Origin: an uncultured Ruminococcus sp.
Lineage (GTDB): Bacteria > Bacillota > Clostridia > Oscillospirales > Ruminococcaceae
Assembly: GCA_946404705.1 (NCBI GenBank)
Contig: CAMJES010000182.1
Coordinates: forward strand, 1-5,149
DNA: 5,149 nucleotides
Direction of reading: 5' to 3'
The notes under the pieces were generated by a model that did no database searches, was not told where the DNA came from, and saw only the letters and a program-made list of their open reading frames with translations. Made by a program: the position numbers and the translations under genes. Positions 1 to 4,668 of this stretch are shown one piece after another. Numbering within the stretch: the stretch's first letter is position 1; every line of letters starts with the position of its first letter.

Positions 1-328
1 GCAAACACCCACAAAAAGCAAGCGATGAGGCAATAGAAGCCTCAAAAAAATTAAAGCAACAGTAGAAAACGACTTTAGCGATTTAAATCGTAATAAATGC
101 GAGAGTGTCCGTCTTATGTTTCAGGACGAAGCAGGTTTCGGCAGAATAAATAAGCCGAAATATTTTTGGTTTGAAAAGAAGACAAGACCATCTGTCCCTT
201 GCCATCATATAAGAGAATATAGATATGTATATGGCGCAGTTGAACCGCTTACAGGTGAAAGCTGTTTTGTTGTTATGCCATATTGCAATACTGAAAGCAT
301 GAATGTGTTTTTGGAAGAGTTTTGTTAG
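1..328 (+). pseudogene. IS630-type transposase remnant, frameshifted and truncated at both ends
   Basis: The readable protein contains FQDEAGFGRINKPKYFW, then RPSVPCHHIREYRYVYGAV and VVMPYCNTESMNVFLEE. From memory these are the first-catalytic-aspartate region and following core of IS630-family DDE transposases. The upstream part is split between frames: bases 3-62 read KHPQKASDEAIEASKKLKQQ and then meet a TAG, while the continuation (TVENDFSDLNRN, leading to the DEAGFGR motif) is one frame over and is itself closed upstream by a TGA at 26-28. A frameshift near bases 45-62, beside a run of seven A, explains this. After MNVFLEE the homology stops at a TAG (326-328), so the segments with the second Asp and the Glu of the DDE triad are missing. 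The 5' end lies outside the window. It cannot encode an active transposase. Confidence 0.85.
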
Positions 329-410
329 ATCATGTGGTGTAATATAAAAATACCAAAAAAGGTCTAACAAACCACAATCGTGCGAAAAATATGTTTTGCA
401 TTACAAAAAA

Positions 411-416
411 GGGGAG
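411..416 (+). promoter_or_regulatory. Ribosome binding site deciding the metallophosphoesterase start
   Basis: GGGGAG lies five bases before the ATG at 422. The same frame could begin at a GTG at 380, but that start has no purine-rich site and would add a 14-residue leader before the MIFYTGDTHG sequence, where this enzyme fold normally begins. Confidence 0.75.
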
Positions 417-421
417 TATAT

Positions 422-1111
422 ATGATTTTCTATACCGGTGACACGCACGGAAAAATATTCAAGATTACAAATGCGATACGCAATTCTGTGTTAACAGTCG
501 ATGACACAATTGTAATTCTTGGCGACGCAGGTTTTAATTATTATGGCAATGATTCGGGCGACAGGAAAACGAAGTACAAGCTTAACGAAGTCGGAATTAC
601 TGTGTTCTGCATTCACGGCAACCACGAAATGCGTCCCGAAACTATTCCTTCATATATCAAGAAAATATGGAACGGCGGAATTGTATATTATGAGGAGAAA
701 TATCCGAACATACTGTTTGCCAAGGACGGAGAAATATATGACCTTGGCGGCAGAAAGTCGATCGTTATCGGCGGTGCATATTCTGTGGATAAGTTTTATC
801 GCCTGCGTCACGGATTTCATTGGTTTGCAGATGAACAACCCTCAGAGGAAACCAGAGTTCATGTCGAAACTGTACTTGAAAGCTGCAATTGGGAAATAGA
901 TCAAGTGCTTACGCATACCTGCCCCTCAAAGTATATTCCGTCAGAAGCTTTTTTGCCGAGCATTGATCAAAGCACAGTTGACAACAGCACGGAGGAGTGG
1001 CTTGATACACTTGAAGAAAAGCTGACATATAGACGCTGGCTCTGCGGTCATTGGCATATTGACAAGCGCATTGATGTTTTTCGGTTTGTAATGAATGATA
1101 TTATTTTATGA
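422..1111 (+). CDS. Calcineurin-like metallophosphoesterase, 229 aa
   Basis: Probable metal-dependent phosphoesterase of the calcineurin-like superfamily, which hydrolyses phosphomono- or phosphodiesters at a two-metal centre; the substrate cannot be inferred. The canonical motifs appear in order: GDTHG at residues 6-10 (Asp7, His9), GD at 34-35, GNHE at 66-69, a lone metal-ligand His165 in LTHTCP, and GHWH at 209-212. The set of ligands is complete and the length is normal for a single-domain enzyme, so it should be active. There is no signal peptide or membrane segment, so it is cytoplasmic. The start at 422 is chosen from the GGGGAG site and because the first beta-strand begins there. It stands alone, with a transposase remnant upstream and a probable terminator about 90 bases downstream. 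No convincing promoter is seen; a TTGTTA/TATAAA pair (322-327, 343-348) has only 15 bases between its halves. Family call is firm, substrate unknown. Confidence 0.9.
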   Translation: MIFYTGDTHGKIFKITNAIRNSVLTVDDTIVILGDAGFNYYGNDSGDRKTKYKLNEVGITVFCIHGNHEMRPETIPSYIKKIWNGGIVYYEEKYPNILFAKDGEIYDLGGRKSIVIGGAYSVDKFYRLRHGFHWFADEQPSEETRVHVETVLESCNWEIDQVLTHTCPSKYIPSEAFLPSIDQSTVDNSTEEWLDTLEEKLTYRRWLCGHWHIDKRIDVFRFVMNDIIL

Positions 1112-1201
1112 TTCATACGAAACCTATTAGTGACATGACAGAATTTATATTACTGCCATGACAAATTATCGGCAAATTATTTTTTCAATATTTATAGAGA
1201 T

Positions 1202-1243
1202 AACGGTATAACCTACAGAATGAAATTTGGGTTATGCCGTTTT
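1202..1243 (+). terminator. Probable rho-independent terminator after the metallophosphoesterase gene
   Basis: AACGGTATAACC (1202-1213) pairs with GGTTATGCCGTT (1230-1241) over 12 positions, with one G-U wobble and a 15-base loop. The 3' side ends in a short run of T (1240-1243). The T tract is short, so termination may be inefficient. It is the first strong hairpin after the gene. Confidence 0.55.
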
Positions 1244-1427
1244 ATGTTCCCCCAAAAAAGTTTCAAACTCTACCCAATTTCGTCGGAATGACAATAAAAT
1301 TTCAAATTGAGAACAAGATAAAAAAATTGACCCGGTAAGCTGCGAAAACTTGCTGAAAAACATTGTCGATTTTTTTGTTACAAATGGATAGGTGCCATGC
1401 TGGAACAGCCTGTGTCTTCTCCCAACA
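1244..1427. other. Gene-free stretch between terminator and hairpin element
   Basis: Nothing convincing is encoded here. A minus-strand open frame (1444 down to 1232) crosses the stretch, but it has no ribosome binding site, no recognisable domain, and its start codon sits in the arm of the hairpin element at 1428. The stretch may be decayed or repeated non-coding DNA. Confidence 0.4.
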
Positions 1428-1535
1428 CTAATACTTAAAACCATTTAAACTGTAGACAAAAAATCTGTGCAAAATCCATTCACGAGAGATTTTGCTTAAC
1501 TTTTTGTACAGTTTTTAAATGGTTTTAAGTATTAG
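1428..1535. repeat. 108-base hairpin element, possible MITE-like repeat
   Basis: The left arm (1428-1454, starting CTAATACTTAAAACC) is the reverse complement of the right arm (1507-1535, ending GGTTTTAAGTATTAG), differing only by two extra T in the right arm. Inside, GCAAAATC (1469-1476) pairs with GATTTTGC (1488-1495) around an 11-base loop, and CAAAAA pairs with TTTTTG between the two blocks. The whole element can therefore fold into one long imperfect hairpin. A TA dinucleotide occurs at both outer ends (1429-1430 and 1533-1534), which would fit the TA target duplication of IS630/Tc1-type transposition. The MITE interpretation is inference: no second copy lies in the window. It could also act as a hairpin in RNA read from either side. 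Confidence 0.7.
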
Positions 1536-1574
1536 AACTTTTCGTAAAAAATACGGAGGTATTTATCGGCGGAG

Positions 1575-1580
1575 TATAAT
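1575..1580 (+). promoter_or_regulatory. Possible -10 box upstream of the leucine-rich repeat gene
   Basis: TATAAT is a perfect -10 hexamer placed 25 bases before the ATG at 1605. The DNA 17 bases upstream (TACGGA) is a poor -35, so this is only a candidate promoter. Confidence 0.3.
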
Positions 1581-1604
1581 ACATACAGAACCTTGAAAGG
1601 GGGG

Positions 1605-1694
1605 ATGCCAAAAACTAAAGAAGTTCCGCAAAAAAGCATCAAGAAAACAAACAGCCAAACGGACAAATGTCCCAACTTAGAAAGGAAGCGTTAA
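1605..1694 (+). CDS. Possible small ORF, 29 aa, leader of the LRR gene
   Basis: ATG at 1605 opens a 29-residue frame, MPKTKEVPQKSIKKTNSQTD followed by KCPNLERKR, ending in TAA at 1692-1694. It is preceded by GAAAGGGGGG immediately before the ATG, a strong purine run but placed closer than usual. The product would be very basic (Lys/Arg-rich) with no domain I recognise. Its stop codon ends one base before the ATG of the next gene, and the AAAGGAAG that serves the next gene lies inside its last codons. This suggests translational coupling if it is real. Alternatively it is simply the 5' leader of the LRR mRNA. Confidence 0.35.
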   Translation: MPKTKEVPQKSIKKTNSQTDKCPNLERKR

Positions 1695-1695
1695 C

Positions 1696-2178
1696 ATGAA
1701 CAATAATTTCATCATCAGCAACGGCACATTGGAAAAGTACATCGGAACGGAAACAAACGTAGTCGTTCCGGACGGTGTAATAATCATAGGCAAGGAGGCT
1801 TTTCAGAAATGTGAAAAAATTGAAAGCGTAATGCTTCCCGAAAGCGTTACTGAAATCGGTGAAGCGGCTTTCTTTGCTTGTCAGAAGCTTCGCAGCATAA
1901 ATTTTCCGAATAAACTTGCAAAAATCGAAAGCTGGGCATTCTGCTGCTGTGAAAATCTAAAAAACATCAGCTTTCCCGACGGCCTTAAAGAGATCGGAAA
2001 CAACGCTTTCAACGGCTGTGCAAGTCTTGAAAGCATTGAGATCCCCGAAAGCGTTGAAAACCTTGTTGCCGGAGCGTTTTCCAGCTGTGAAAACCTTAGG
2101 AAAGCCAAGATCCCAAGCAGGTTTGAATCGGAAAAGGAAAAAATCTTCTTCCAAAGCGAAAATGCCGAGCTTGTATAA
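1696..2178 (+). CDS. BspA-type leucine-rich repeat (LRR_5) protein, 160 aa
   Basis: The protein is almost entirely LRR_5/BspA-type repeats with an exact 23-residue period. Prolines fall at residues 25, 48, 71, 94, 117 and 140; the alanine-phenylalanine (AF) pair ends at 36, 59, 82, 105 and 128; cysteines follow at 39, 62, 85, 108 and 131. Each unit has the form IPxxVxxIGxxAFxxCxxLxx. The first 20 residues look like the usual capping strand, and the last 18 are charged and non-repeating. There is no signal peptide, anchor or membrane segment, unlike the large surface members, so it is probably a cytoplasmic binding protein; its partner is unknown. AAAGGAAG (1681-1688) lies seven bases before the ATG and supports this start. 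Family members occur in many copies in Ruminococcus-type and parasite genomes (from memory). Function beyond protein-protein binding is not inferable. Confidence 0.88.
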   Translation: MNNNFIISNGTLEKYIGTETNVVVPDGVIIIGKEAFQKCEKIESVMLPESVTEIGEAAFFACQKLRSINFPNKLAKIESWAFCCCENLKNISFPDGLKEIGNNAFNGCASLESIEIPESVENLVAGAFSSCENLRKAKIPSRFESEKEKIFFQSENAELV

Positions 2179-2197
2179 GCCGGCATTTATCTTTTTA
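2160..2197 (+). terminator. Rho-independent terminator overlapping the end of the LRR gene
   Basis: AAATGCCG (2160-2167) pairs with CGGCATTT (2181-2188), and the inner GCTT (2169-2172) pairs with AAGC (2177-2180) around a GTAT loop, leaving one bulged A. The stem is 12 base pairs and is followed by ATCTTTTTAT. The left arm lies in the last codons, and the stop codon (2176-2178) is at the loop edge. Confidence 0.8.
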
Positions 2198-2254
2198 TAT
2201 TAATCCCATTATCCACAAGTTAAATTGAGATTAGTAATATATTTTGTACGAATT

Positions 2255-2440
2255 TCGGCAATTGCTCAAACGCTGAATCCACGGGCTTTCAAAAATCTTG
2301 ACATTTTGTGTTCTTCCATGGTAAAATAAATGAAATGGCATATACTGCTCTATTTTACTGACAGGGAAATTATGTCGGCTTGGTAAAGTGCGCCTGCAAT
2401 TACGTAAACGAGCTTTACAACGACTGCATCGGCAATTGCT
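2255..2440. repeat. Pair of 12-base direct repeats
   Basis: TCGGCAATTGCT occurs at 2255-2266 and again at 2429-2440. Each copy is followed within a few bases by CGCTG. The second copy lies inside the broken gene at 2362-2555; the first may be a decayed duplicate of the same coding segment. It could be chance. Confidence 0.4.
2298..2327 (+). promoter_or_regulatory. Sigma-70-type promoter of the 2536-3344 operon
   Basis: TTGACA (2298-2303) and TAAAAT (2322-2327, five of six matches to consensus) are separated by 18 bases, and TGG directly upstream of the -10 supplies an extended -10. It lies downstream of the LRR terminator and points to the small operon. Transcription would start near 2334. 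Confidence 0.65.
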
Positions 2441-2555
2441 TCGATGACGCTGTTTACAAAAAAACGAATACGACTCAAATAAGGTCACTCAACGTCTGAA
2501 AGACACGATCGAAACCTTCAAAACGGAGAATAATCATGACTTTAAACGAAGTTAA
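2362..2555 (+). pseudogene. Remnant of an unrecognised gene, frameshifted in a seven-A run
   Basis: After an in-frame TGA (2359-2361) bases read VGLVKCACNYVNELYNDC, then IGNCFDDAVYK up to a run of seven A (2458-2464). One frame over, the text continues as NEYDSNKVTQRLKDTIETF and then KTENNHDFKRS, ending in TAA at 2553-2555. Both halves use C-ending codons (TAC, GAC, AAC, TGC) like the neighbouring genes, and the second half resembles an amphipathic helix. A single lost A would explain the break; a ribosomal or transcriptional slip on the A run is the alternative. No ATG or good ribosome binding site precedes the first half, so the 5' end is also missing or decayed. The tail overlaps the next gene by 20 bases, the usual arrangement of a coupled operon. 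No family is recognised. Confidence 0.5.
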
Positions 2556-2880
2556 GAACACTCTTAAACAGAATGATACTATGTCTATGCTGAAACTCGA
2601 AAACAATCATTACAGCTTTACCGTGATATATGACGGTGATTATATCAAAGACAGAGGCGCTGACAAGATAGACCCGCATGTCATCAAGGTCAAATGCAAG
2701 CCCAAAGATACGGATATCATGATATCGGTCAACGATCTTACTGCACGCATTGATATGACCAACAGTTTCATTTTTGACATAAAAACAAAAGGCGAACTTG
2801 AAAGGCTTGAAACACAGCTGCGTGAAACGTTCGACACGATGACCGAACTGCAAGGGGTTCTTGACACGTATTTCAAATAA
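2536..2880 (+). CDS. Hypothetical protein, 114 aa, first intact gene of the small operon
   Basis: I do not recognise a family. The protein is soluble, rich in Asp, Lys and Thr, with no signal peptide or membrane segment. Residues 1-15 look like a short helix, residues 18-80 alternate like beta-strands (LKLENNHYSFTVIYDG, IKVKCKPKD, IMISVNDLTARIDM), and residues 85-113 form a probable amphipathic or coiled helix (GELERLETQLRETFDTMTEL). This beta-sheet plus C-terminal helix layout would suit a small binding or dimerisation module. GGAG (2525-2528) lies seven bases before the ATG and supports the start. The stop codon TAA shares its last A with an ATG at 2880, so it is tightly linked to the following gene and probably co-transcribed from the promoter at 2298. 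It may be a partner of that gene, but this is inference only. Confidence 0.75.
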   Translation: MTLNEVKNTLKQNDTMSMLKLENNHYSFTVIYDGDYIKDRGADKIDPHVIKVKCKPKDTDIMISVNDLTARIDMTNSFIFDIKTKGELERLETQLRETFDTMTELQGVLDTYFK

Positions 2881-2912
2881 TGCTCAAAGTAACGGAAAGA
2901 AGGACAGTTATT

Positions 2913-3344
2913 ATGAACTTTGAAAAATCCACAGAAAAATGCGATATCCCTTTCGGTGTGTATCATGTAAACCATGATTTCATACAGAGTTTGAGAGAAA
3001 ATGAACAGAACATCATCGACCCTGAAATCAATGACGTCTACTGCGGTCCTGTTTACCATGCAGTTTGCGACAGAGGAGTATTCGGTTTCTTTGTACCCGT
3101 TGATGTTCCCGAATACGAAAGTGCAAATATATTTGCAGCTTTGTTTATGGAAGGCGAGTATGCAGGTGTTTTTGATTTCAATAAAATGATTCCTGTCATT
3201 CACAAGCGTTTCTTAACGCCATTCACAAAAAACGAAAAACTTGTTAGGTTCTGCAAGAATGCAACAAGTGAACTGGAAGCCTGTGCTGATGCAACGATGA
3301 CAGCATTCAAAGAAAAGACACAGATTCCAACCTTGACCTTTTGA
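2913..3344 (+). CDS. Uncharacterised protein, 143 aa, faint ToxN/AbiQ-like pattern
   Basis: I chose the ATG at 2913 because AAGGA (2900-2904) sits eight bases upstream; an in-frame ATG at 2880 overlaps the previous stop but lacks its own site. The layout recalls, from memory, the ToxN/AbiQ family of type III toxin endoribonucleases: an N-terminal YHVNHDFIQSLRENE (17-31) like the family's Y-x-V-x-x-x-YI-x-x-L, then YCGPVY (43-48) followed by a strand ending FFVPVD (59-64), then GVFDFNKMIPV (85-95) like the family's INLNNMIPV segment, and a helical C-terminus. However, the family's Ser/Thr-Lys catalytic loop after the P-L of the fourth strand is replaced by PVDVPEY, and no tandem-repeat RNA antitoxin is visible nearby. 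It may be a divergent or inactive relative, or unrelated. Gene call is firm, function weak. Confidence 0.75.
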   Translation: MNFEKSTEKCDIPFGVYHVNHDFIQSLRENEQNIIDPEINDVYCGPVYHAVCDRGVFGFFVPVDVPEYESANIFAALFMEGEYAGVFDFNKMIPVIHKRFLTPFTKNEKLVRFCKNATSELEACADATMTAFKEKTQIPTLTF

Positions 3345-3450
3345 CACCTGATATCCACATCCGTTTGAACAGTAAATCCAGCGAATGTCTTTTATAGCGA
3401 GATTTATTTGTGTCGGGGGAAGTCTTTCAATATAATTTAAAAGAATATAA
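3345..3450. other. AT-rich intergenic gap with weak promoter-like sites
   Basis: No gene, tandem repeat or clear terminator is visible. It holds a weak promoter-like pair, TTGTGT (3408-3413) and a perfect TATAAT (3431-3436) separated by 17 bases. No terminator is seen for the preceding operon. Confidence 0.4.
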
Positions 3451-3461
3451 GTTGATAATTG

Positions 3462-3470
3462 TGATATAAT
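3462..3470 (+). promoter_or_regulatory. Extended -10 element before the 3502 ORF
   Basis: TGATATAAT is a perfect extended -10 (TGnTATAAT). There is no good -35 at 16-18 bases upstream. Transcription would start near 3477. Because the ORF downstream appears 5'-truncated, the site may be fortuitous in this AT-rich stretch. Confidence 0.35.
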
Positions 3471-3501
3471 TAAGAAAATTTTTCTACGAACGGATTATTA
3501 T

Positions 3502-3789
3502 GTGTATGGCGAAAGCTTACAAATAGGACAAATCCCTTATCACAGGCGGTTTATGCAGGAGAACTATTATAGCGAAGCCGATGAGCTGATGAACAGTAGC
3601 CTCCGGGACGAGATTGTTCTTGAGATTGACATAGAAGCGTACAGCTTATGGGAGCTGCTCCGCAAGCAATACGCAAAGGCAAATCCCCACCCGACTACCT
3701 TTATGGAAACATTGAATTGGGAGAACACACGCGGCTTCTATGTTGACCACGAGGTTATGGAGCAGGTGGGGCTGCAGTTCAGAGCGTAA
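3502..3789 (+). CDS. Hypothetical ORF, 95 aa from GTG, probably the 3' part of a larger gene
   Basis: The frame begins at a GTG (3502) with no clear ribosome binding site, but stays open back to 3451, where the residues NCDIIKKIFLRTDYYVYGES read through. That suggests a missing 5' end. The product reads ESLQIGQIPYHRRFMQENYY, an acidic helix near LRDEIVLEIDIEAYSLWELL, and the tail NWENTRGFYVDHEVMEQVGL. I do not recognise the family; the style (short, hydrophilic, Trp/Tyr-rich) recalls accessory proteins of gut Firmicute conjugative elements, but this is only an impression. By eye its second half is close to 50 percent GC, clearly higher than the neighbouring AT-rich genes, which fits separate origin. 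A clear terminator follows the stop codon. Confidence 0.5.
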   Translation: MYGESLQIGQIPYHRRFMQENYYSEADELMNSSLRDEIVLEIDIEAYSLWELLRKQYAKANPHPTTFMETLNWENTRGFYVDHEVMEQVGLQFRA

Positions 3790-3806
3790 GAGACCCCATA
3801 AATACG

Positions 3807-3850
3807 AAATCAGGCTCTATGATTGAACGTGGAGCCTGATTTTATTTATT
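3807..3850. terminator. Convergent (probably bidirectional) rho-independent terminator
   Basis: AAATCAGGCTC (3807-3817) pairs perfectly with GAGCCTGATTT (3832-3842), 11 base pairs with a 14-base loop. On the plus strand it is followed by TTTTATTTATT, ending the 3502 ORF. Read on the minus strand it follows directly on the stop codon of the XRE gene and ends in an interrupted T-rich run, so it probably serves both converging genes. Confidence 0.85.
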
Positions 3851-4087
3851 GTTGTACTTAATAATATCGCTTGGAGAGCAGTTCAGAACATAGCAAATGC
3901 GTGCCAAAACATCCAAGTCGAGTTTCTCAACCTGATTGGAATACCACTTGTTGATAACCTCAAAGCGTGTATTAGAAGCCTTTGCAAGATAGTTTCTCGT
4001 AAGCCCGCGCTCATCTAAAATCTCTTTCAAGCAGACATATATTTTGCCGTAATCCTTAATAGTTATGATTGTAACCGCATTTTCCAT
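3842..4087 (-). CDS. XRE (Cro/C1-type) helix-turn-helix regulator, 81 aa
   Basis: Small DNA-binding regulator of the Cro/C1 type, close to the HTH_26 (YozG-like) subgroup. The helix-turn-helix spans about residues 20-75: LKEILDERGLTRNYLAKASN, then the recognition-helix region TRFEVINKWYSNQ, then LDLDVLARICYVLNCSPSDI, which is the family's typical final segment. The protein is little more than the DNA-binding domain, the usual length for this subgroup. GGGGAG lies seven bases before the ATG (4100-4095 on the minus strand). It is divergent from the SLOG gene and separated by 105 bases that contain both promoters and inverted repeats, so it probably represses itself and the SLOG gene; this is inference. 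Whether a ligand controls it is not visible. Confidence 0.9.
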   Translation of the reverse strand: MENAVTIITIKDYGKIYVCLKEILDERGLTRNYLAKASNTRFEVINKWYSNQVEKLDLDVLARICYVLNCSPSDIIKYNNK

Positions 4088-4102
4088 ATAATCACTCCCC
4101 TA

Positions 4103-4125
4103 TAACTATTCTATTATGATAGTTA
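4103..4125. promoter_or_regulatory. Inverted repeat, candidate operator over the XRE promoter
   Basis: TAACTAT (4103-4109) and ATAGTTA (4119-4125) are exact reverse complements separated by nine bases. The repeat covers the -10 (4108-4113) of the minus-strand promoter. It shares the ACTAT/ATAGT core with the repeat at 4154-4169. Confidence 0.6.
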
Positions 4126-4136
4126 CTTGTTGACAA
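4108..4136 (-). promoter_or_regulatory. Promoter of the XRE gene
   Basis: On the minus strand TTGTCA (4136-4131) and TAGAAT (4113-4108) each match five of six consensus bases and are 17 bases apart. Transcription would begin near 4101, leaving a leader of about 14 bases that carries the GGGGAG ribosome site. Confidence 0.7.
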
Positions 4137-4159
4137 TATACACATATATGTGCTACTAT
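4130..4159 (+). promoter_or_regulatory. Promoter of the SLOG gene
   Basis: A perfect -35 TTGACA (4130-4135) is followed after 18 bases by TACTAT (4154-4159), preceded by TGC as an extended -10. Transcription would begin near 4166. The -35 occupies the same bases as the -35 of the opposing promoter (4131-4136). The spacer contains the perfect 12-base palindrome CACATATATGTG (4141-4152). Confidence 0.7.
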
Positions 4160-4169
4160 GTATATAGTA
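4154..4169. promoter_or_regulatory. Inverted repeat, candidate operator over the SLOG promoter
   Basis: TACTAT (4154-4159) and ATAGTA (4164-4169) are exact reverse complements separated by GTAT. The left half is the -10 itself and the right half falls at the start point, so a bound repressor would block transcription. Confidence 0.55.
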
Positions 4170-4192
4170 ATAAGTGAGGAGAGTGTTTTTAT

Positions 4193-4633
4193 ATGGTCGT
4201 GGCGTTCTTTGGGCATAAAGATACTCCGAGTGCGGTTAAGCCGCTCTTGGAGCAAACAGTACAGCGACTGATTGAGGAGAATGAGGACATAAATTTTCTT
4301 GTCGGTACACACGGAGCGTTTGATTTTATGGCGCAGAGTGTTCTCGGACAAACTCTGCAAAGTTACCCACATATAACCTGTCATATAGTTCTTTCGTATA
4401 TTCCCGTTGAAAGGAACAGCGAACAGAACGCTTTACCGACGCTTGTCCCCAAAGGTATAGAGAGCGCTCCAAAGCGTTTTGCAATATCGTTCGGCAACAA
4501 TTATATGGTGAACGAGTGTGACATCATTGTGTGTTATATTACGCACGATTGGGGCGGAGCTGCGCAGTTTGTAGAAAAGGCAAAGAAAAAAGGCAAGGTG
4601 ATAATCAACCTTGCGGAAGCAGATAAATTATAA
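4193..4633 (+). CDS. SLOG-family protein (DUF1273/YpsA-like), 146 aa
   Basis: Rossmann-like nucleotide-binding protein of the SLOG superfamily. Visible motifs are FFGHKDT at residues 5-11, where the family starts (FxGHR-type strand), VGTHGAFD at 37-44 (the glycine-rich ligand loop with a conserved Asp), a central region ending in PKRFAI (93-98), NNYMVNECDIIVCYITHDWGGAA (102-124) in which WGGAA follows the THDW turn, and the last strand GKVIINLA (134-141). SLOG proteins are thought to bind or make nucleotide-derived ligands and often occur in defence or stress loci; the ligand here is unknown. The core is complete. AGGAGAG (4177-4183) lies nine bases before the ATG. It is divergent from an XRE regulator that probably controls it. 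An insertion sequence begins about three bases after its stop, so its native terminator appears displaced. Confidence 0.85.
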   Translation: MVVAFFGHKDTPSAVKPLLEQTVQRLIEENEDINFLVGTHGAFDFMAQSVLGQTLQSYPHITCHIVLSYIPVERNSEQNALPTLVPKGIESAPKRFAISFGNNYMVNECDIIVCYITHDWGGAAQFVEKAKKKGKVIINLAEADKL

Positions 4634-4668
4634 AATTGTTGGTTTGTCAATGATGCGTTACAAAGATT

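Noticed and set aside
321..371. Inverted repeat TTTGTTAGA (321-329) / TCTAACAAA (363-371), which might be a terminator or an IS end
   Set aside because: The loop is 33 bases, no T tract follows, and the sequence does not fit a known IS630 end that I can recall; nine-base matches are common in AT-rich DNA.
1133..1162. Repeated CATGACA near 1134 and 1157 after the metallophosphoesterase gene
   Set aside because: Only seven bases match and there are just two copies; consistent with chance.
1232..1444. Minus-strand open frame of 70 codons in the intergenic region
   Set aside because: No ribosome binding site, no recognisable domain, and the start codon falls inside the arm of the hairpin element; most likely non-coding repeat-associated DNA.
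2179..2535. Search for tandem repeats that could encode a ToxI-like RNA antitoxin before the operon
   Set aside because: Only a pair of separated 12-base repeats (2255-2266, 2429-2440) was found, not the adjacent 30-40-base tandem units expected for a type III antitoxin.
2880..2912. Earlier ATG for the 143-residue gene, overlapping the previous stop
   Set aside because: No ribosome site of its own at a suitable distance, while AAGGA is well placed for the ATG at 2913; coupling through the overlap remains possible.
3500..3526. Eight-codon ORF starting at the ATG at 3500
   Set aside because: Too short, no ribosome binding site, and it overlaps the longer frame starting at 3502.
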